NCBI GenBank assembly: GCA_002742845.1
Contig: DLUH01000005.1
Location: forward strand, 321,707 to 385,706
Direction: 5' to 3'
Source of the DNA: Sulfurovum sp. UBA12169
GTDB lineage: Bacteria; Campylobacterota; Campylobacteria; Campylobacterales; Sulfurovaceae
Length of the DNA: 64,000 nt
Of the stretch, positions 27,739 to 37,159 are shown one piece after another. Each line of letters begins with the position of its first letter. The first letter of the stretch is position 1. Under the pieces are notes generated by a model that made no database searches, had not been told where the DNA came from, and saw nothing but the letters and a program-made list of their open reading frames with translations. The translations under genes were made by a program, and so were the position numbers.

Positions 27739-29094
27739 ATGAATTATATTGATAAAGCAATGAAACGCGCGACAGAAACCAACTGCAAAGAAGGTGCAAA
27801 TTTTTTTCAGGCGCTTAAAGAAGTCCTGGTCTCCATAGAGCCCCTGATCCAAAATCATCCCGAATATGAATATTACAATATCATAGAGCGCATCATATCA
27901 CCCAACAGAGAGATTCATTTTAAAGTTGAATGGCTGGATGATAAAAACAATATTCGTGTCAATAATGGCTACAGAATACAATTTAATAATGCTCTGGGGC
28001 CCTATAAAGGAGGCGTACGTTTTCATCCCAGTGTCAATACAGATATTTTAAAATTTCTAGCCTTTGAACAAATCTTTAAAAACGCGCTTACAGGATTGCA
28101 TATAGGCGGGGCAAAGGGCGGAGCTGATTTTGACCCCAAAGGAAAAAGCGATAATGAAATCATGAAATTTTGCCAGTCATTTATGTCTGCATTTTACAAC
28201 AGCATAGGCTCGGATATCGATATATTGGGCGGAGATATCGGAGTGGGGGAGCGAGAGGTAGGCTATCTGTTTGGGCAGTACAAACTGTTGACCAATTCTT
28301 ACGACAGCATCATTACCAGCAAGCCTCTCTCGCTGGGAGGAAGCCTTGGCCGCACGGAAGCAACCGGATATGGGCTCATCTATTTTACCGAAACGCTTTT
28401 GCAAGATCAAAACGATACACTCAAAGGCAAGATTTGTGCTGTGAGCGGAAGCGGAAATGTTGCCGTTCATGCGATTGAAAAGCTTTATGATTTGGGAGCT
28501 ATCCCTGTTACCTGCTCAGATTCAAGAGGTGCGATACACGACAGCAACGGTATCGATCTGGCCCTTCTTAAAAAAATCAAATTTGAACGCAGAGCTTCTT
28601 TGGAGTATTATGCTTTGGAGAGAAAAAGTGCCGTCTATGTAAAAAATGATGCCTTCAATAACGGATCAAACTACGTATGGCAAATTCCCTGCTTCGCCGC
28701 TTTTCCGTGCGCTACACAAAATGAACTTGACAGTATCGCCGCACAAGCGCTCATCAGCAATAACGTCAAGATCATAGCAGAAGGCGCCAACATGCCTACC
28801 GTGCCGGAAGCCATAGATCTGTTTGTAGCAAACGGGGTGCTCTTTGCCCCTGCCAAGGCAGCCAATGCGGGAGGAGTTGCGGTTAGCGTGCTTGAAATGG
28901 GTCAAAATAACTCTCTTAATTATTTCTCTTTCGAAGAGGTTGACCAAAAGCTGCAAAATATCATGTCCAATATCTATCTTCACATGAAAAAAACGTGCGA
29001 AGAGTACGATTTGGGTACAGATTTTATCGCAGCGGCAAATATCTTAGGCTTCAAACGTGTAGCCAATGCCATGATCGCCCAAGGGGTTTTATAA
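27739..29094 (+). CDS. gdhA: NADP-type glutamate dehydrogenase
   Basis: About 451 residues. It has the hexameric GDH-I features: GYRIQFNNALGPYKGGVRFHP substrate block, catalytic Lys in KGGADFDPKGK, the GGSLGRTEATGYG hinge and a GSGNVA dinucleotide fold. It assimilates ammonium into glutamate. ATG 27739 has an ideal AAGGAG site, whereas the longer frame from 27691 does not. The 3' end overlaps a tiny minus-strand frame. Confidence 0.95.
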   Translation: MNYIDKAMKRATETNCKEGANFFQALKEVLVSIEPLIQNHPEYEYYNIIERIISPNREIHFKVEWLDDKNNIRVNNGYRIQFNNALGPYKGGVRFHPSVNTDILKFLAFEQIFKNALTGLHIGGAKGGADFDPKGKSDNEIMKFCQSFMSAFYNSIGSDIDILGGDIGVGEREVGYLFGQYKLLTNSYDSIITSKPLSLGGSLGRTEATGYGLIYFTETLLQDQNDTLKGKICAVSGSGNVAVHAIEKLYDLGAIPVTCSDSRGAIHDSNGIDLALLKKIKFERRASLEYYALERKSAVYVKNDAFNNGSNYVWQIPCFAAFPCATQNELDSIAAQALISNNVKIIAEGANMPTVPEAIDLFVANGVLFAPAKAANAGGVAVSVLEMGQNNSLNYFSFEEVDQKLQNIMSNIYLHMKKTCEEYDLGTDFIAAANILGFKRVANAMIAQGVL

Positions 29095-29160
29095 TCTCCT
29101 GCGGCGTTTCTTGCGAAGGGTGGTCATTTTCTTTGCTGTTTCTTCCGCGGCACAATACAT
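29089..29160 (-). CDS. possible tiny basic protein after def
   Basis: A 23-codon frame (ATG 29160) beginning 13 bases after the def stop on the same strand. It is short, with a strongly basic C-terminus (TLRKKRRRRL), in the style of very small ribosome-associated proteins. There is no obvious ribosome binding site, and it overlaps the last codon of gdhA. It could equally be chance. No family recognised. Confidence 0.25.
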   Translation of the reverse strand: MYCAAEETAKKMTTLRKKRRRRL

Positions 29161-29173
29161 AAAAGTAAAAAAT

Positions 29174-29698
29174 TTATAAAGTTTTTTGTCGTTTTTTCCA
29201 CTCTTTTTCAAATTTTTTACGTTTAATATAAGAAAGTTTTTCTATGAAAACTCTTCCTTCAAGATGGTCTATTTCGTGTTGCATTGCAATAGCAAGAAAA
29301 TCATCGTCTTCTATAATATGGGTATTGCCTGCTCTGTCTTGATATTCTACTTTAACATGTTTTGCGCGATCAACATCTTCATAGACACCCGGCACACTAA
29401 GGCATCCCTCTTGAAAATGAGTAGCGCCGTCCATTTGAATAATGACGGGATTGATCATTTCTAATGTATTTTCTTTGGGTTGGCTGTGCTCGTTGTCTAT
29501 TTCCTCTAGCGGTATATTGATGATTACTGCGCGCAAGTCAATTCCGATTTGGATGGCGGCAAGCCCGACACCGTTTTTGGCGATCATTGTGTCATACATG
29601 TCATCCAAGAGGGTGTGGATCTTTTGATCAAAAACCTCCACTTTTCTAGAAATTAACTTGAGTCTCTTATCAGGATAGACAACTATTTCTCTTACCAT
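29174..29698 (-). CDS. def: peptide deformylase
   Basis: A 174-residue deformylase with all three metal-site motifs: GVGLAAIQIG (motif 1), EGCLSVPG (motif 2, Cys ligand) and QHEIDHLEG (motif 3, HExxH). It removes the formyl group from nascent proteins at the ribosome. It follows clpP with a 9-base gap and belongs to the conserved Campylobacterota tig-clpP-def set. Confidence 0.97.
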   Translation of the reverse strand: MVREIVVYPDKRLKLISRKVEVFDQKIHTLLDDMYDTMIAKNGVGLAAIQIGIDLRAVIINIPLEEIDNEHSQPKENTLEMINPVIIQMDGATHFQEGCLSVPGVYEDVDRAKHVKVEYQDRAGNTHIIEDDDFLAIAMQHEIDHLEGRVFIEKLSYIKRKKFEKEWKKRQKTL

Positions 29699-29707
29699 GC
29701 TTCAAAC

Positions 29708-30295
29708 CTAACCAAAACTTTTTGTAAGCACTTTATCTATCAATCCGTATTCCATCGCCTCCTTGGCTGACATAAAATAGTCTCTTTCTGTATCCTTTTC
29801 TACCCTTTTGGCTGTTTTTCCTGTTTGGGCTGCCAATATCTCATTGAGCGTATCTTTAAGTCTTTGTATCTCTTGAGCCTGAATCTGGATATCGGTCGAT
29901 TGCCCCTGTGCTCCGCCTGAAGGCTGATGTATCATAATGCGCGCATGAGGCAATGCATAACGCTTCCCTTTTGTTCCGCTTGAAAGCAGAAATGCCCCCA
30001 TAGATGCTGCCTGACCGATACAAATCGTGACAATATCCGGTTTGATATAGTTCATCGTATCGTACATAGAAAGCCCGGAAGTGATCACGCCGCCCGGAGA
30101 ATTGATATAAAAATAGATATCTTTATCGGGATCCTGCGCCTCAAGAAAAAGAAACTGTGCTACAATCGAAGATGCCACCTGGTCATTAACCTCTCCGCTC
30201 AACATAATGATCCTGTCTTTTAAAAGACGCGAATAAATATCATAACTTCTTTCACCTCTGCCTGTTTGTTCTATTACGTATGGAATATAACTCAT
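29708..30295 (-). CDS. clpP: ATP-dependent Clp protease proteolytic subunit
   Basis: A 195-residue serine peptidase with the catalytic Ser in [11 protein letters not shown], catalytic His in [11 protein letters not shown] and the later catalytic Asp region ([12 protein letters not shown]). It forms the two-ring ClpP chamber and works with ClpX/ClpA. An AAGGT ribosome binding site is present. It lies between tig and def in the same direction. Confidence 0.97.
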   Translation of the reverse strand: MSYIPYVIEQTGRGERSYDIYSRLLKDRIIMLSGEVNDQVASSIVAQFLFLEAQDPDKDIYFYINSPGGVITSGLSMYDTMNYIKPDIVTICIGQAASMGAFLLSSGTKGKRYALPHARIMIHQPSGGAQGQSTDIQIQAQEIQRLKDTLNEILAAQTGKTAKRVEKDTERDYFMSAKEAMEYGLIDKVLTKSFG

Positions 30296-30362
30296 AATGC
30301 ACCTTTAATAATATATAGTTAAATAGATCACCCTATCGACTCAAATATACACTCTAATAGTT

Positions 30363-30393
30363 AACAGACAGCAGTTTTCTACTGCTGTCTGTT
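30363..30393 (-). terminator. 13-bp perfect hairpin between tig and clpP
   Basis: AACAGACAGCAGT (30363-30375) is fully complementary to ACTGCTGTCTGTT (30381-30393) with a 5-base loop. On the minus strand, the direction of tig, the stem is not followed by a U-run; the T-rich side is on the plus strand. It may therefore act as an mRNA processing or stability element, or a partial terminator, that sets separate levels of tig and clpP. Confidence 0.55.
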
Positions 30394-30399
30394 TATTTT

Positions 30400-31692
30400 T
30401 TATTGATGCAAACCTAAAAGTTTTGAAAAGAGTTTATCTTCAATCATGCCCATTTTTATAGCTGGAAGCAAATTGTTCTTCTGGTAATATTTGATCATTT
30501 CTTGTGGATTTTGCCCATGCATCATCGCCTCATAATAAATCACCTGCGTTACCTCTTGATCATTAACACTGATCTCTTCTTTTTTTGCCAATGCATCTAC
30601 GATAAAGGTCGCCTTTACACTATCTGCAGCATCTTTTCTTACCTCATCACGAAGTGCTTCAACTTTTTCAGGATGCTCTTTGAAATCATTCAGTTCTTCT
30701 TGGCTCATCGCTCTGGCTTTTTCGTTTATTTTTGCATCAATCTCTTGCTCTACAATATTGCTAGGCAATGCAAAATCAAACTTCTCTACCAATGCTTCAA
30801 TCAATTTTGGCTTAAGTTCGTCATTATAAATTTTGGAAACTTTTTCTGCTACGATTTGGTCTTTCACTTTCTCTTTAAGCATTTCCAATGTAGCATTTTC
30901 ATCACCCTGCAACATTTTCTTCGCAAACTCATCATCTACGGCAGCAGGTACTTGTTCTTGAATTTCATGAAGTTTTACCTTGAACTCCGCCTCTTTGCCT
31001 GCCAAATCTTTTGCTTGGTATGTTTCCGGGAAAGTAACTTTGATCGTTTTTTCTTCTTCATACTGCATACCGATGATCTGCTCTTCAAATCCAGGGATAA
31101 ATTGTCCTGATCCGATTTTAAGACTAAACTTTTCCGCTTTGCCTCCTGCAAAAGCAACACCATCGACAAATCCTTCGAAATCAATCACGGTCATATCTCC
31201 GTCTTTAACCATTCTTTTTCTTTTGATTTTTTGGAATGGCGCTTGCGCAGAAGCCAAACTCTGAAGTCTTTCCTCTATCTCTTCGGAAGAAGCTGCAGGC
31301 TGCTCAAAAGTCGGGATAATCTCTTCGTATCCCTTGGTATCAAAATTTGGTCTTGTAGAAATTTCTACTTCTACGTTTATGGCTGCATCTGTCTTTTCGT
31401 ATTTTTTGAAAATAGGCTGGCCGAGAATTTCAGAAGCATTGATTCCGGCCTCTTTTACTCCCTGATCCATAAGGTCTCTCAATGCCTCTCCTTCAGCATC
31501 TTGCACCAATTTTTCACCGTGCATTTTTTTAACCACGTGTGCTGGAACTTTTCCTTTTCTAAAGCCGTCCACCTTCATCTCTTTGCCTGCTTTTGCTGCA
31601 AGTTTATCGACGTTTTGCGCTATTACACTGTTTTCTATCGTGCCGCTCACCAACACATTGGCGTTATCTATTTTATTTACCGTAACTTTCAC
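30400..31692 (-). CDS. tig: trigger factor
   Basis: A 430-residue chaperone. It has the ribosome-binding signature GFRKGKVP near residue 44, a PPIase FKBP-type domain (about 160-240: GDMTVIDFEGFVDG, GFEEQIIGM) and a C-terminal helical domain. It binds nascent chains at the exit tunnel. The open frame extends to 31734, but GTG 31692 has AAGGA at 5 bases and gives the classic VKVTVNKID start. Confidence 0.96.
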   Translation of the reverse strand: MKVTVNKIDNANVLVSGTIENSVIAQNVDKLAAKAGKEMKVDGFRKGKVPAHVVKKMHGEKLVQDAEGEALRDLMDQGVKEAGINASEILGQPIFKKYEKTDAAINVEVEISTRPNFDTKGYEEIIPTFEQPAASSEEIEERLQSLASAQAPFQKIKRKRMVKDGDMTVIDFEGFVDGVAFAGGKAEKFSLKIGSGQFIPGFEEQIIGMQYEEEKTIKVTFPETYQAKDLAGKEAEFKVKLHEIQEQVPAAVDDEFAKKMLQGDENATLEMLKEKVKDQIVAEKVSKIYNDELKPKLIEALVEKFDFALPSNIVEQEIDAKINEKARAMSQEELNDFKEHPEKVEALRDEVRKDAADSVKATFIVDALAKKEEISVNDQEVTQVIYYEAMMHGQNPQEMIKYYQKNNLLPAIKMGMIEDKLFSKLLGLHQ

Positions 31693-31771
31693 TGCAATCC
31701 TTTGTTTTGTTTGTAAATGTCGTGATTTTATCAAAATATTGATAAAAAACGAACTATAGTTAAAATATGGC

Positions 31772-31785
31772 TATAATCCGGTATG
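31772..31785 (+). promoter_or_regulatory. -10 box 5 bases before the mutY start codon
   Basis: TATAAT at 31772-31777 is followed by only five bases before ATG 31783. Transcription would start at or within the ATG, so the mutY message may be leaderless; no ribosome binding site is visible. A 7-bp inverted repeat (TTATCAA/TTGATAA) lies further upstream, in the shared tig-mutY gap. Confidence 0.4.
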
Positions 31786-32748
31786 CCAAAATCCCTTGCA
31801 CAAATCCATAAAAATATCCAAAACTGGTATCAAAAACACGGTCGGCTAGACCTGCCTTGGCGCAATACCGACAACCTTTACTATATTTATATTAGCGAGG
31901 TCATGCTCCAGCAGACACAAGTTAAAACCGTTTTGGAACGCTACTATTTGCCTTTTATTGAACGCTTTCCCACGCTCAAAGCATTGGGCGAAGCGCCGCT
32001 GGATGACGTACTTAAGATGTGGGAAGGATTAGGGTACTACAACCGCGCCAAAAACCTTCATCAAACTGCTACACTTGTAGAGATCCTTCCCCATGAGATA
32101 GACAAACTTATCAGGCTGCCGGGCATAGGAAAAAATACCGCGCATGCCATCGCTGCTTTTGCCTTTAAGCAGCCCGTACCTGTGATGGAAGCCAATGTCA
32201 AACGTATTTTATGCCGGCTGCACCGGTTGAAAGATCCGGAAGAAAAACAACTGTGGGAGATAGCCGACAAGATGCTGGACCGGCTTCATTCCTTTAATTA
32301 CAATCAGGCGATGATGGATATCGGTGCGATGATCTGTCTGTCCGGGAATCCCAAATGTGAGAGTTGTCCCCTCATAGATTTCTGCAAAGGAAAAGAGAAC
32401 CCTGATCTCTATCCCGCCAAAAAGAAAAAAGTCGCGCCGCTTAAAAAACAAAATATCCTTGTGCGAATCTACAAAAATAAACTTGCCCTTACCCAAAGAA
32501 AAACAAAACTGCTGCACGGACTTTGGGGATTTGAAAGCATCGATACTCTGCCTTGCGCCGCAAAGTGCATAGGAGAAGTTTCGCACGCCTACTCGCACTT
32601 CAAGCTTCAATGCAAGGTTTTTGTTTATGAGGAGCGCAGCATCGGACAGGGAATTTATTTTAATTCCGACGAGATCAAAAAACTCGCCATCTCCAAAATA
32701 GACGAGAAGATACTTAAACTCTTTTTGCTACAATGTGAAAAAGATTAA
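31783..32748 (+). CDS. mutY: A/G-specific adenine glycosylase MutY
   Basis: A 321-residue HhH-GPD glycosylase that removes adenine opposite 8-oxoguanine. Visible features: catalytic Glu39 in [11 protein letters not shown], the helix-hairpin-helix [12 protein letters not shown] (110-120), a 4Fe-4S loop with four Cys ([17 protein letters not shown]) and a C-terminal NUDIX-like 8-oxoG-recognition region. Odd: the residue that aligns with the catalytic Asp138 of E. coli MutY (LDGNVKR) is Glu136 here (MEANVKR). Divergent from tig. Confidence 0.92.
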   Translation: MPKSLAQIHKNIQNWYQKHGRLDLPWRNTDNLYYIYISEVMLQQTQVKTVLERYYLPFIERFPTLKALGEAPLDDVLKMWEGLGYYNRAKNLHQTATLVEILPHEIDKLIRLPGIGKNTAHAIAAFAFKQPVPVMEANVKRILCRLHRLKDPEEKQLWEIADKMLDRLHSFNYNQAMMDIGAMICLSGNPKCESCPLIDFCKGKENPDLYPAKKKKVAPLKKQNILVRIYKNKLALTQRKTKLLHGLWGFESIDTLPCAAKCIGEVSHAYSHFKLQCKVFVYEERSIGQGIYFNSDEIKKLAISKIDEKILKLFLLQCEKD

Positions 32749-32765
32749 TAAATACAGGCATACCG

Positions 32766-33344
32766 ATGGATAAAGAAAAAGAATTTGAAGAGGCAGTTAC
32801 TAAAATCCTTGAGCTTTTAGGCGAAGATCCCCAAAGAGAAGGATTGCTCAAAACACCAAACCGTGTAGTTAAGGCATTGCAATTTTTAACAGAAGGGTAC
32901 CATCAGGATCCCAAAGAGATCTTAAATCAAGCGCTCTTTTCCACAAGCAATGACGAGATGGTACTGGTTCGCGACATTGAATTTTACTCAATGTGTGAAC
33001 ACCATATGCTTCCGATCATAGGCCGCGTGCATGTAGCCTATATTCCCGATGGCCAAGTTGTTGGGCTTTCGAAAATCCCCCGCATCGTCAATGTCTATGC
33101 CAGACGCTTGCAGATACAAGAGCAGATGACTGAGCAGATCGCTGACGCTATTTTGGAGACCATCAAGCCAAAAGGTGTTGCCGTAGTAGTTCATGCGCGT
33201 CATATGTGCATGGAGATGAGAGGCGTACAGAAAATTAACTCCACAACTGTAAGTTCGGCCCTTCGAGGTCTTTTCAAAAAAGACGAGCGCACCAGAAGCG
33301 AGTTTTATAATCTTATCAACACGCCCACTCCTTCCAATTTTTAA
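32766..33344 (+). CDS. folE: GTP cyclohydrolase I
   Basis: A 192-residue FolE of normal length. The zinc-binding and catalytic block [10 protein letters not shown] (about residue 77) and the second His-Cys region [13 protein letters not shown] (about 140) are complete. It converts GTP to dihydroneopterin triphosphate for folate and queuosine synthesis. It follows mutY after 17 bases. folE near tig/clpP/def is a conserved Campylobacterota arrangement. Confidence 0.97.
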   Translation: MDKEKEFEEAVTKILELLGEDPQREGLLKTPNRVVKALQFLTEGYHQDPKEILNQALFSTSNDEMVLVRDIEFYSMCEHHMLPIIGRVHVAYIPDGQVVGLSKIPRIVNVYARRLQIQEQMTEQIADAILETIKPKGVAVVVHARHMCMEMRGVQKINSTTVSSALRGLFKKDERTRSEFYNLINTPTPSNF

Positions 33345-33519
33345 TCATACGTTTTCTTCTTGGGATTGACTTTGTTGATCCCGAATTTCATTTTACTCCA
33401 AGCAAACACTTTTTGATTGAGGCAAATCAAGCTTATTTAATTTAATTGGGAGTATAATCGTCCTCTTTTATTTTTCATTTTTATGTTATTTTAAGAAAAA
33501 TAGCGTAAGATGCAAGAAA

Positions 33520-33560
33520 TTAATTCGGACAAAATTTGTCTTAATTAAAAATAGACAAAA
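33520..33560 (+). promoter_or_regulatory. 29-bp palindromic operator candidate upstream of nifS
   Basis: A nearly perfect dyad (33520-33548, centre 33534): left arm TTAATTCGGACAAA and right arm TTTGTCTTAATTAA match at 12 of 14 positions. A third half-site, AGACAAAA, follows at 33553-33560. A possible -10 (TACTAT/TATAGT, 33565-33573) lies directly downstream. The position suggests repressor control, perhaps by an Rrf2/IscR-type or Fur-type factor, of the Fe-S assembly operon. The rest of the 292-base folE-nifS gap holds no gene. Confidence 0.6.
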
Positions 33561-33595
33561 CTTTTACTATAGTCCAAATCATAGTAAGAGGAATG

Positions 33596-33619
33596 AGGGG
33601 TGGGTTTCTACTCACCCCT
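33596..33619 (+). promoter_or_regulatory. 5'-UTR hairpin before nifS
   Basis: AGGGGTGGGT (33596-33605) pairs with ACTCACCCCT (33610-33619), loop TTCT, one G-U pair. The 10-bp GC-rich stem stands out in an AT-rich leader and ends 7 bases before the AAAGG ribosome site of nifS. It may stabilise the message or tune translation. Confidence 0.5.
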
Positions 33620-33621
33620 AA

Positions 33622-34827
<1,206 letters not shown>

Positions 34828-34904
34828 TCTAGATCATGGCAGACGGGTCACACTTAAAGATAAATCTTTTGGCAAAGAGTGAAAATATCAAGACAGGGTC
34901 GACT

Positions 34905-34930
34905 AAAAAAAGAGGCCTGGGCCTTTTTAA
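34905..34930 (+). promoter_or_regulatory. attenuator-like hairpin between nifS and nifU
   Basis: AAAAAG-AG-GCC pairs with GGC-CTTTTT around a two- or three-base loop, followed by T-rich sequence (34926-34928 and on). It looks like a weak intrinsic terminator placed inside the nifSU operon and could reduce nifU transcription relative to nifS. The 127-base gap contains no gene. Confidence 0.4.
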
Positions 34931-34954
34931 AGAAGAAAAAATAAAGGAAAAATC

Positions 34955-35926
34955 ATGGGAATGGACAGTTTAATCGGCGGAACCATCTGGTCTGAATACA
35001 GTCAAAAAGTGACAGACTCAATGAATAACCCAACACACAAGGGAGAAATCACCCAGGAGCAGGCAGATGCGATGGGAGCAAAGCTTATCGTAGCAGATTT
35101 TGGTGCTGAGAGTTGCGGGGATGCGGTAAGACTTTACTGGGCGGTTGATCCCAAAACCGACATCATTCTTGATGCCAAATTTAAAAGTTTTGGATGCGGC
35201 ACAGCAATTGCCAGCTCTAATACAATGGTAGAGCTATGCATAGGTAAAACCGTTGATGAGGCGGTAAAAATCACAAACATTGATGTAGAAAGCGCGATGA
35301 GAGATACGCCGGATGTTCCTGCCGTACCGCCTCAGAAAATGCACTGTTCGGTTATGGCCTATGATGTAATCAAAAAAGCGGCTGCGCTCTATAAGGGTGT
35401 AGATATGGCGAGCTTTGAAAACGAAATTATCGTCTGCGAATGCGCCCGCGTCAGTCTCTCTACTCTCAGAGAAGTCATTCGCCTTAACGATCTTACGACT
35501 GTTGAGCAGATCACAGATTATACCAAAGCGGGGGCTTTTTGCAAATCATGTATCAGACCCGGGGGGCATGAAGCAAAAGATATCTATCTCGTTGACTTGC
35601 TCGAAGAGTATGAAAAAGAAAAAATGGCTAAGGCAGCGGATGCTTCTGCGAGCGGGGTAGCTATTGATTTTGCTCAAATGACAGTCGTTCAAAAATTAAA
35701 AGCTGTGGATAAAGTAATTGATACAAATATCCGCCAAATGCTCATTATGGACGGCGGGGATATGGAGATTTTGGACATCAAAGAAAACGGTGCGCACTTT
35801 GATATTTATATCAGATATCTCGGTGCATGCAGCGGCTGTGCGAGTTCATCCACGGGTACGCTTTTTGCGATAGAAAATATTCTTAGAGAGAAACTTGACG
35901 AAAATATACGGGTTCTTCCTATTTAA
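34955..35926 (+). CDS. nifU: Fe-S cluster scaffold NifU
   Basis: A 323-residue three-domain scaffold. N-terminal IscU-like domain with Cys in AESCGD, FGCGTA and HCSVM; central BFD-like 2Fe-2S domain with CECARVS and FCKSCIRPGG; C-terminal NifU domain with the CSGCASS cluster motif. Full-length NifU of this kind builds clusters with NifS. AAAGGA lies upstream. All expected Cys motifs are present. Confidence 0.95.
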   Translation: MGMDSLIGGTIWSEYSQKVTDSMNNPTHKGEITQEQADAMGAKLIVADFGAESCGDAVRLYWAVDPKTDIILDAKFKSFGCGTAIASSNTMVELCIGKTVDEAVKITNIDVESAMRDTPDVPAVPPQKMHCSVMAYDVIKKAAALYKGVDMASFENEIIVCECARVSLSTLREVIRLNDLTTVEQITDYTKAGAFCKSCIRPGGHEAKDIYLVDLLEEYEKEKMAKAADASASGVAIDFAQMTVVQKLKAVDKVIDTNIRQMLIMDGGDMEILDIKENGAHFDIYIRYLGACSGCASSSTGTLFAIENILREKLDENIRVLPI

Positions 35927-35961
35927 TTTTTACTTTACTCCTCAACGTTTGCTTGGGGAGC

Positions 35962-36177
35962 CTACCTTCTAAAAAGTCTTAGTATGCTTCTTGCAATGAC
36001 AAACGGAATATAAATAATCAGGGTAAAAACCAGCGGATGCATCGCGCCTATACCGTATGCTCCCGCTGTCGGCAATGCCATAATATGCTCAATAGGATGA
36101 TCTATCCACTCTTTAAAATGCATCCCGACCGCCAAAAATAAAAATATCCCGATAAATATGCTTAATTCTTTTTTCAT
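35962..36177 (-). CDS. small two-helix membrane protein, unknown
   Basis: A 71-residue protein with two hydrophobic segments (about 4-19 and 44-63) and a basic C-terminus. Between them are GMHFKEW and HPIEHIMALPTAGAYG. ATG 36177 has AAGGAG at 5 bases; a GTG at 36180 is too close to the site. Not recognised. It follows the DCCP-type operon on the same strand, but 160 bases away. Confidence 0.6.
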   Translation of the reverse strand: MKKELSIFIGIFLFLAVGMHFKEWIDHPIEHIMALPTAGAYGIGAMHPLVFTLIIYIPFVIARSILRLFRR

Positions 36178-36232
36178 CACAACTCCTTGAAAACAATCCC
36201 GTAATCATATCGAAAAATATACTTATAAAAGC

Positions 36233-36284
36233 TACAATTAAAAGCGGCGATAGACTTCTGCTGCCGATGCTGTGTTTAATTGTA
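36233..36284. repeat. 10-bp inverted repeat downstream of the activase gene
   Basis: TACAATTAAA (36233-36242) and TTTAATTGTA (36275-36284) are perfect inverted copies around 32 bases that include GGC/GCC pairs and CTGCTG. It lies between the end of the activase gene (36341) and the small membrane protein (36177). It may be a long-loop terminator for the operon or a remnant of a small mobile repeat. No second copy was noticed in the window. Confidence 0.4.
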
Positions 36285-36340
36285 ACTATTTTCTTGGAAG
36301 CCGGATGAAACCATTTTTTCGAAACATATCCCTATGCAGA

Positions 36341-37159
36341 CTAAAACTCACGCTCAATTTCCGGCATACTTCTAAAAGCATCGCATGCCAAAACGGCAGC
36401 ACCGAAAGAGGTCGTAATTTGCGGATATTTGGGTACAAATATCTTTTTTCCGAGTTCATTTTCGATGGCATGAACCAGTCCGGCATTCAAAGCCGGTCCG
36501 CCGTCAAAATAGACAGTTTCTTTGATGCCGACCCTTTTAACCAGCTTCACGATTCTTTTGGCAATAGAATAATGAACTCCGGCCACGATATCCTGGACAC
36601 TGTGGTTGCTTCCCAGCAGTCCGATGATCTCCGATTCGGCAAAAACTGCACAGGTGCTGCTGATCGAGAGGGGAGTTCCTGTTGATTTAAAATGATAGTC
36701 GCTAAGCTCATCAACACCTATCTCCAAATTCATTGCCACCACATCCAAAAATTTTCCGGTTCCTGCGGCACAACGGTCATTCATCGCGAAATTTACCACA
36801 TTGCCTTCATTGTCCAGCGAAATTGCTTTGCTGTCTTGTCCTCCGATATTGATGATTGTTTTTATCTCTCCGTATTCTCTTGCCGCCTCTTGTGCCCCTA
36901 TCGCGTTGGCAGTAATTTCGCTGATGTTTTCATCTGCCTCTTTAAACAGTTTTCTGCCGTATCCGGTTGCGACAGTATATGCGATTTTATCCCGGCTGAT
37001 GTTCAATTCATCCAGCAAACTTTGCAAAGTTTCTTTGGCATATTTATAAAACATGCTCCCGCTCGCATTGATTTTAAATCCGACCAAACGTTTATTTTCA
37101 TCCGTCACGGAAACCTTGATCGCCGTTGAGCCGATATCTATCCCTACAAAATAGTTCAC
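36341..37159 (-). CDS. BadF/HgdC-type ATPase activator (acyl-CoA dehydratase activase / DCCP reductase)
   Basis: A 272-residue ASKHA-fold ATPase. The phosphate-1 loop GIDIGSTAIK is at residue 6, the family's INIGGQDSKAI near 103, the Cys-bearing NDRCAAGTGKF near 127, SSTCAVFAESE near 165, and GGPALNAG in phosphate-2. The two Cys lie where the homodimeric 4Fe-4S cluster of HgdC/DCCP-reductase is held. It would drive electrons uphill, with ATP hydrolysis, onto the partner encoded just upstream. GTG start overlaps the upstream stop (GTGA). Confidence 0.88.
   Translation of the reverse strand: MNYFVGIDIGSTAIKVSVTDENKRLVGFKINASGSMFYKYAKETLQSLLDELNISRDKIAYTVATGYGRKLFKEADENISEITANAIGAQEAAREYGEIKTIINIGGQDSKAISLDNEGNVVNFAMNDRCAAGTGKFLDVVAMNLEIGVDELSDYHFKSTGTPLSISSTCAVFAESEIIGLLGSNHSVQDIVAGVHYSIAKRIVKLVKRVGIKETVYFDGGPALNAGLVHAIENELGKKIFVPKYPQITTSFGAAVLACDAFRSMPEIEREF

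Noticed and set aside
30502-31716. Plus-strand frames of 202 and 161 codons opposite tig
   Set aside because: Phe/Cys/Leu-rich shadows of the trigger factor gene.
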